From Paenibacillus_AR sp051594765 (GTDB lineage Bacteria > Bacillota > Bacilli > Paenibacillales > NBRC-103111), in NCBI RefSeq assembly GCF_051594765.1, contig NZ_JBPPGJ010000021.1, positions 38,590 to 102,589 of the forward strand: 64,000 bases of DNA. Reading direction: 5' to 3'. The notes beneath the pieces are model-generated. The model was given only the letters and a program-made list of their open reading frames with translations, had not been told where the DNA came from and did not search any database. Each line of letters starts with the position of its first letter. Position 1 is the first letter of the stretch. Shown one piece after another: positions 59,819 to 64,000 of the stretch. The translations under genes were made by a program, and so were the position numbers.

Positions 59819-62800
59819 ATGGAAACAGAAAAAATCAAATTCCAAAAGCTTACTCCAATACGAAATGCCGACTTGAAAATATATGAGGAGGCGATAAATT
59901 TTGTATTTGATGAAAGTGATCTTAAGAATATTGCTATAACTGGTCCCTACAGCGCAGGAAAAAGTAGTGTTATTGAATCTTATAAAGAAAAGTATCCCAA
60001 GAAGAAATTTCTTAATATATCACTAGCTCATTTTGATTCAACTGAAAAAAAGGACGAATCTGATACTTCAAAAGAGAAACAGATACAAGATTCAACATTG
60101 GAGGGGAAAATATTAAATCAACTTATACACCAAATAGATCCGGAAAGAATCCCGAATACTAATTTTAAAGTAAAAAGAACAATCTCAAAATCCAATATTA
60201 TCTTCACAGCATGTTTACTTGTGATTTCTCTTATATTGTTTTTATTTATTTTAAACTTTAACGCATGGAAAAAATTCGTTCAGGGCTCCTCAGACTCTTT
60301 CTTTAGACAAACGTTAGCTTTTTCTACAAATGAAGTTGTTGTTTTCGTAAGTGGAATAATTTGTACTATTACTTTAATTTATCTTACGGTAAAAGTCATT
60401 AAGATGATAAGATACAACAAATTGATATTTAAGAAATTAAAGGTTCAAGGAAGTGAGATTGAATTATTTGAGGAAGTGAAAGAATCATACTTTGATAAAT
60501 ATCTCAATGAGGTGCTATATCTTTTTATTAATGCAGAAGCAGACGCGATTATTTTTGAAGACATGGATAGATTTAATAATAATCAGATATTTGAAAAGCT
60601 TCGTGAGATCAATTGTCTAATTAATAAGAAATCCAAAAGAATTATCCGGTTCTTTTATTTACTTCGTGACGATACTTTCGTATCTAAAGATAGAACTAAA
60701 TTTTTTGAATTTATAATACCGATAGTTCCAGTTGTAGATGGATCTAATTCGTATGATCAATTTTTAAGTCATTTTAAGTCAGCTGAATTACTGAAAAAAT
60801 TCGACCAACATTTTTTACAAGGACTTTCGTTATACATAGACGATATGCGAATATTAAAAAATATATATAATGAATTCGTTATCTATCACGAACGCATACA
60901 GTCCACCGAGTTAAGCAACGATAAACTCTTAGCGATTATAACTTATAAAAATATTTTTCCTCGTGATTTTAGTGAATTACAATTAGGTAGAGGCTATGTC
61001 TTTAGTTTGTTTCAGAATAAAGATTATATTATCAATTTAAGATTAAGTAAGATGGAAGATAACGTTCTTGAAATGGAAAAAGAAATTGAAACAATTAACA
61101 ATGAATTATGCAACGACTTGGATGAATTGGACGCAATCTACTTAATCACTGGACCATATGGTATTTCTGTAAACGGCAGGAGAGAAAATAGTTTTTCCAC
61201 AAGATCAGCGTTAATAAAAGCTATGAAAGAAAACCCAGATAATATATTCCAACAAAGTCCGCATGGACAACAACAATTTGCTTTTCAACAAACGTACGAT
61301 AATTTAACCACTATTCCTGAATATCTTGAACGGAAAAGTGTAATTGAAAAAAAAACAACCATTTCAGTTGAAACAATAAAAAATGAGATTATTAAAGTTA
61401 GGATTGAGATGTCTCTACTCAAAAATAGGAAATTGAGTGAATTAATTACCAAAGACAACATTAATGAGATATTCGGAGTTAGTCATATTAATGAAGTAGG
61501 GGAAGTCACTTCATACAATGACGTTAAAGCAAGCCCCTATTTACTATTAATAAAATATTTACTGCGTTATGGTTACATTGATGAATCCTATCCTGATTAC
61601 ATGACATATTTTTATGAAAATAGTATTAGTAGAGTGGATAAGATATTCTTACGAAGCGTTACGGATGAAGCAGCAAAAGAATTTACGTATGAATTGAAGG
61701 ATCCAGCACATGTGCTTCAACGATTAGTAGAAACAGATTTTGATAAAGAAGAGATACTAAATTTTAATCTATTAAGACATTTATTAAAAACAAGAAATCC
61801 CTTCTTAAATAGAATAATACTTCAACTCACGACCAAGAGTAGATTTGACTTTATTGCGCAGTTCTATTGTAGAGGGGAAGAAATACCTGAATTTATCGAG
61901 ACAGTTAATCATGCATGGCCCAATATCATTAAAGGTATACTTGATGGAACAGATTTTTCTGACACTCTGAAACATCAATATATCGTTGATTCCTTCTATT
62001 ATTCATCTGATGCTATTATTCTTTCAAATAATAATGAACACTTATTGAATAAATATATTTCTTCGAAGAAAGATTTTTTAAACATTGGAAACCCAGATAT
62101 ACTCAAAATTATAGGGAAGTTAAAAATTTTAAGTGTAAAGTTTGAGCAAATTGATTTTGAAAGATCAAACAGATTGTTGTTTGAAGAGATGTATAAGGCT
62201 GAACTATATTCATTAAATTATTTTATGATCTCACTTATTTTAGAACAAATATACGGACTTCCGTATAATGAAGATTTTAAACATAAAAACTATACTCTTG
62301 TGTTAACTAAACCGCATGAGCATCTTACTACATACGTTAGAAAAAGCATAAATAAATATATGGATATTATCCTTGAGATATGTGACTCAAAAATAGAAGA
62401 TACTGAAGAAGCTGCATTAGAATTAATAAATAATCCCGAGATTGATAACGGAAAAATTATAGCATATATTAAAAATCTGGTTGTCCAATTAGAGTGTCTT
62501 CATTGTGTTGATAGTAAGGAGTTATGGCCAATCATCATAGAACAACAAAAAGTTAAATATTCAGTCTATAATATACTTCAATATTATTCGCATTCTAAAA
62601 ATCTAGATGAGGTATTAATTAATTTCATCAACAGTAGTGAAGGCTTCTTAGATCTTGACTATGAAAAATTATGTGTGAAATATGGTACTGACGAATGTGA
62701 TTCTTTCTTTGAGGAAATCTTGAAATGTAACGATGTATGTGACGAGAGATATAATAATTTCATTCGATGCTTAGATTGGACTTATACAGAATTTGATTTT

Positions 62801-63538
62801 GTAGGATTATCGGAGTCGAAGATTAGAGATTTGATTTCAGAGGGTATAATTGAAATGAATGCTCAAAATTTGGAATTTGTAAGAGAGCATTATCCAACGA
62901 ATATTATTTTGTTTATTTTAAAGAACATGAGTACATATGCAACCGAAGTGATAAATGAATCAAACTTTGAGAGAAGAGAACTTATTGTGATTTTAGAACA
63001 GAATGATGTATCAGAAGAACATAAAATAAAACTGCTTAGTTTCACATCTGACCCCATCACGTTAAAAGATAAACAATACTCAGAAAATGTCGTTTTGAAC
63101 ATTCTTGAGAGGAATCTTGAAATCCATGAATTTCCTTATTTATACAACAATTATGGACGATTCAGTAATAATATTAAAACAATGATAAGTCATATTTCTT
63201 TAGAAAATGTTGAATGGATTATCGATCAAAAATACGAAGTAGCCTATAATCTTTTGTGTAACTTACTAAAATCAGATCAAATATCAATGAATCTAAAGGA
63301 TGAATTGCTGTTAAATCATTTACTCGCTTTAGATCTAGATCAAACGATCACATGTCTAAAAATGATGGAAAAAATCGAAATATTAAGTCTTTTTGTTGGA
63401 AAACGACCTAAAGTCGAGAAGAACCGTATTAATGAAGAAATGCTGAACGTTTTTAAAATGAAAGGATGGATATATGGTTTCGACATCGAAAAAAGTGAAC
63501 CAGATTTTTATAGAGCAAGAGGACGAAAAATATCTTAA
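59819..63538 (+). CDS. YobI/KAP-like membrane P-loop ATPase
   Basis: A 1239-residue protein encoded in AT-rich DNA. Walker A GPYSAGKSS (42-50) and Walker B AIIFEDMDRF (243-252) lie in one NTPase domain (about 10-330). Two hydrophobic helices (about 126-148 and 172-196) are inserted between them, the arrangement of KAP-type NTPases. A basic strand RIIRFFYLLRDD (about 275-285) may be the sensor. The remaining 900 residues are helical, Leu/Ile/Asn/Glu-rich and repeat-like, with no enzymatic motif seen. The N-terminal block KFQKLTPIRNADLKIYEEAI matches B. subtilis YobI. AGGTGG lies 8 nt before ATG 59819; GTG 59807 is in frame. Function unknown; a phage-defence role is inference. Confidence 0.85.
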   Translation: METEKIKFQKLTPIRNADLKIYEEAINFVFDESDLKNIAITGPYSAGKSSVIESYKEKYPKKKFLNISLAHFDSTEKKDESDTSKEKQIQDSTLEGKILNQLIHQIDPERIPNTNFKVKRTISKSNIIFTACLLVISLILFLFILNFNAWKKFVQGSSDSFFRQTLAFSTNEVVVFVSGIICTITLIYLTVKVIKMIRYNKLIFKKLKVQGSEIELFEEVKESYFDKYLNEVLYLFINAEADAIIFEDMDRFNNNQIFEKLREINCLINKKSKRIIRFFYLLRDDTFVSKDRTKFFEFIIPIVPVVDGSNSYDQFLSHFKSAELLKKFDQHFLQGLSLYIDDMRILKNIYNEFVIYHERIQSTELSNDKLLAIITYKNIFPRDFSELQLGRGYVFSLFQNKDYIINLRLSKMEDNVLEMEKEIETINNELCNDLDELDAIYLITGPYGISVNGRRENSFSTRSALIKAMKENPDNIFQQSPHGQQQFAFQQTYDNLTTIPEYLERKSVIEKKTTISVETIKNEIIKVRIEMSLLKNRKLSELITKDNINEIFGVSHINEVGEVTSYNDVKASPYLLLIKYLLRYGYIDESYPDYMTYFYENSISRVDKIFLRSVTDEAAKEFTYELKDPAHVLQRLVETDFDKEEILNFNLLRHLLKTRNPFLNRIILQLTTKSRFDFIAQFYCRGEEIPEFIETVNHAWPNIIKGILDGTDFSDTLKHQYIVDSFYYSSDAIILSNNNEHLLNKYISSKKDFLNIGNPDILKIIGKLKILSVKFEQIDFERSNRLLFEEMYKAELYSLNYFMISLILEQIYGLPYNEDFKHKNYTLVLTKPHEHLTTYVRKSINKYMDIILEICDSKIEDTEEAALELINNPEIDNGKIIAYIKNLVVQLECLHCVDSKELWPIIIEQQKVKYSVYNILQYYSHSKNLDEVLINFINSSEGFLDLDYEKLCVKYGTDECDSFFEEILKCNDVCDERYNNFIRCLDWTYTEFDFVGLSESKIRDLISEGIIEMNAQNLEFVREHYPTNIILFILKNMSTYATEVINESNFERRELIVILEQNDVSEEHKIKLLSFTSDPITLKDKQYSENVVLNILERNLEIHEFPYLYNNYGRFSNNIKTMISHISLENVEWIIDQKYEVAYNLLCNLLKSDQISMNLKDELLLNHLLALDLDQTITCLKMMEKIEILSLFVGKRPKVEKNRINEEMLNVFKMKGWIYGFDIEKSEPDFYRARGRKIS

Positions 63539-63546
63539 ATAGAAAG

Positions 63547-63590
63547 AAAAGTGAGGTGCTCAACTTAATGTTGGTCATCTCATTTTCACA
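63547..63590 (+). terminator. Hairpin after the large ATPase gene
   Basis: GTGAGGTGCTCAAC pairs imperfectly with GTTGGTCATCTCAT across a 5-nt loop, followed by TTTTC. Confidence 0.6.
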
Positions 63591-63676
63591 TTAATGGAAT
63601 AGTAATCGTATAAAGGTATTTATTATTTCATAATTGGTGATACTAGTCTCTATTATACCTTGAAGGAGATTAGTTT

Positions 63677-63700
63677 ATGCAAGAACTGTCGCACGTATAA
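63677..63700 (+). pseudogene. Stranded gene start before the IS
   Basis: AAGGAG (63663-63668) lies 8 nt before an ATG that opens only seven sense codons (MQELSHV) before TAA. The ideal spacing suggests the beginning of a gene whose remainder was removed when the insertion element arrived. A chance match cannot be excluded. Confidence 0.4.
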
Positions 63701-63719
63701 TTGGGCCCAAGTATAAGGG

Positions 63720-63862
63720 GGGTCTGTCAAGAATTTTGTGTAAACTCATTTATAGGGAACTCCCCCGGGGAGGGGGAGTTGGCCTGTCTAGCGTAAATGT
63801 TGACCGACCCGATCCGGGAAAAAGACCGGAAGCTGCAGAAGCATTTGTTCCCAGTTTTGAAC
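63720..63862 (-). mobile_element. Truncated IS256-like end (remnant copy)
   Basis: 143 bp matching the copy that follows it: terminal sequence GGGTCTGTCAAGAATTTTGT, a CCCCC/GGGGG hairpin, then the end of a minus-strand transposase. It stops exactly where the second copy begins, so it is the leftover tip of an older element. Confidence 0.75.
63788..63862 (-). pseudogene. Transposase C-terminal fragment (remnant)
   Basis: The last 24 codons of an IS256-like transposase, VQNWEQMLLQLPVFFPDRVG then QHLR, ending in TAG. It is cut off by the tip of the second element. Confidence 0.65.
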
Positions 63863-64000
63863 GGGTCTGTCAATAATTTTGTGTAAACTCATTTATAGGG
63901 AACTCCCCCGGGAGGGGGAGTTTGGCCTGCTTACCGTAAATGTTGACCGACCCGATCCGGGAAAAAGACGGACAACTGTAGTAGCATTTGTCCCCAGTTC
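63863..64000 (-). mobile_element. IS256-like insertion sequence, 3' end, runs past the window
   Basis: Terminal inverted-repeat sequence GGGTCTGTCAATAATTTTGT, then TAAACTC, the TGTGTAAA form typical of IS256-family ends. A GGGAG hairpin and a transposase reading frame enter from the right edge. The other end lies outside the window. Confidence 0.65.
63931..64000 (-). CDS. IS256-family transposase, C-terminal end (partial)
   Basis: 22 codons and a TAA stop are visible: NWGQMLLQLSVFFPDRVGQH then LR. The W..ML.QL..FFPDR pattern resembles the C-terminus of IS256 (mutator-type) DDE transposases. The catalytic part lies beyond base 64000, so whether the copy is intact is not known. Confidence 0.6.
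   Translation of the reverse strand, partial: NWGQMLLQLSVFFPDRVGQHLR

Noticed and set aside
59819..63538. SMC/Rad50-like or helicase assignment for the 1239-residue protein
   Set aside because: Membrane helices fall between Walker A and B, with no signature motif or helicase motifs.

Overview
This is a 64 kb chromosomal window from a GC-rich, endospore-forming Gram-positive bacterium. Paenibacillaceae is the best fit. The genes resemble Bacillus subtilis families (YqhG/YqhH, LipM, YhaO/YhaN, YqzE, YkvI, a YjcZ-like spore micropeptide, a TagA-type glycosyltransferase), but the codon use is much more GC-rich, and the CHASE2, FecR and stalk-domain surface proteins are typical of Paenibacillus relatives. 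No species can be named from the sequence alone.

Layout. 1-7.3 kb: the end of dinB, a ferredoxin, then a surface/signalling group (CHASE2 adenylyl cyclase, FecR-domain secreted protein, NHL/stalk-domain protein). 7.3-15.5 kb: L,D-transpeptidase, pyrD, a small alarmone synthetase with DUF309, a CPHC thioredoxin-fold protein, an rRNA m5C methyltransferase with an RsuA-type pseudouridine synthase, and a HAD phosphatase. 15.5-21.6 kb: a spore micropeptide, an acidic triple-repeat protein, an NlpC/P60-LysM hydrolase, a second rRNA m5C methyltransferase, and queD-queE-queC for 7-deazaguanine synthesis. 21.6-24.5 kb, minus strand: NUDIX, a eukaryotic-type HisA, a nucleotidyltransferase and GrpB. 24.6-28 kb: a coiled-coil membrane protein, an AIM24-like protein, a 72-bp direct repeat pair, an HTH regulator and an M29 aminopeptidase. 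28-38.3 kb: signal peptidase I, a diguanylate cyclase, a glycosyltransferase, the SbcDC-like yhaO-yhaN pair, an RsgA GTPase and a TagA-type glycosyltransferase. 38.3-45.8 kb: transporters, an SDR, DedA, a lipoprotein, xpt and several small unknowns. 45.8-59.5 kb: an XRE/membrane-protein pair, tRNA-Leu(CAG), argS, yqhH-yqhG, lipM, NUDIX, msrA, D-amino-acid aminotransferase and a B12-dependent ribonucleotide reductase preceded by NrdR boxes.

At about 59.55 kb the composition changes sharply. From there to about 63.7 kb the DNA is AT-rich and holds one 1239-residue protein with a P-loop and two membrane helices between its Walker motifs (YobI/KAP-like). The region ends at a stranded gene start and two tandem copies of the end of an IS256-like element. 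This acquired block is the most likely carrier of a poorly described system, plausibly a defence or conflict ATPase.

Functions and domains were assigned by reading motifs and recalled family resemblance; no database search was run. Start codons were chosen from ribosome binding sites, so some differ from the longest possible reading frame.
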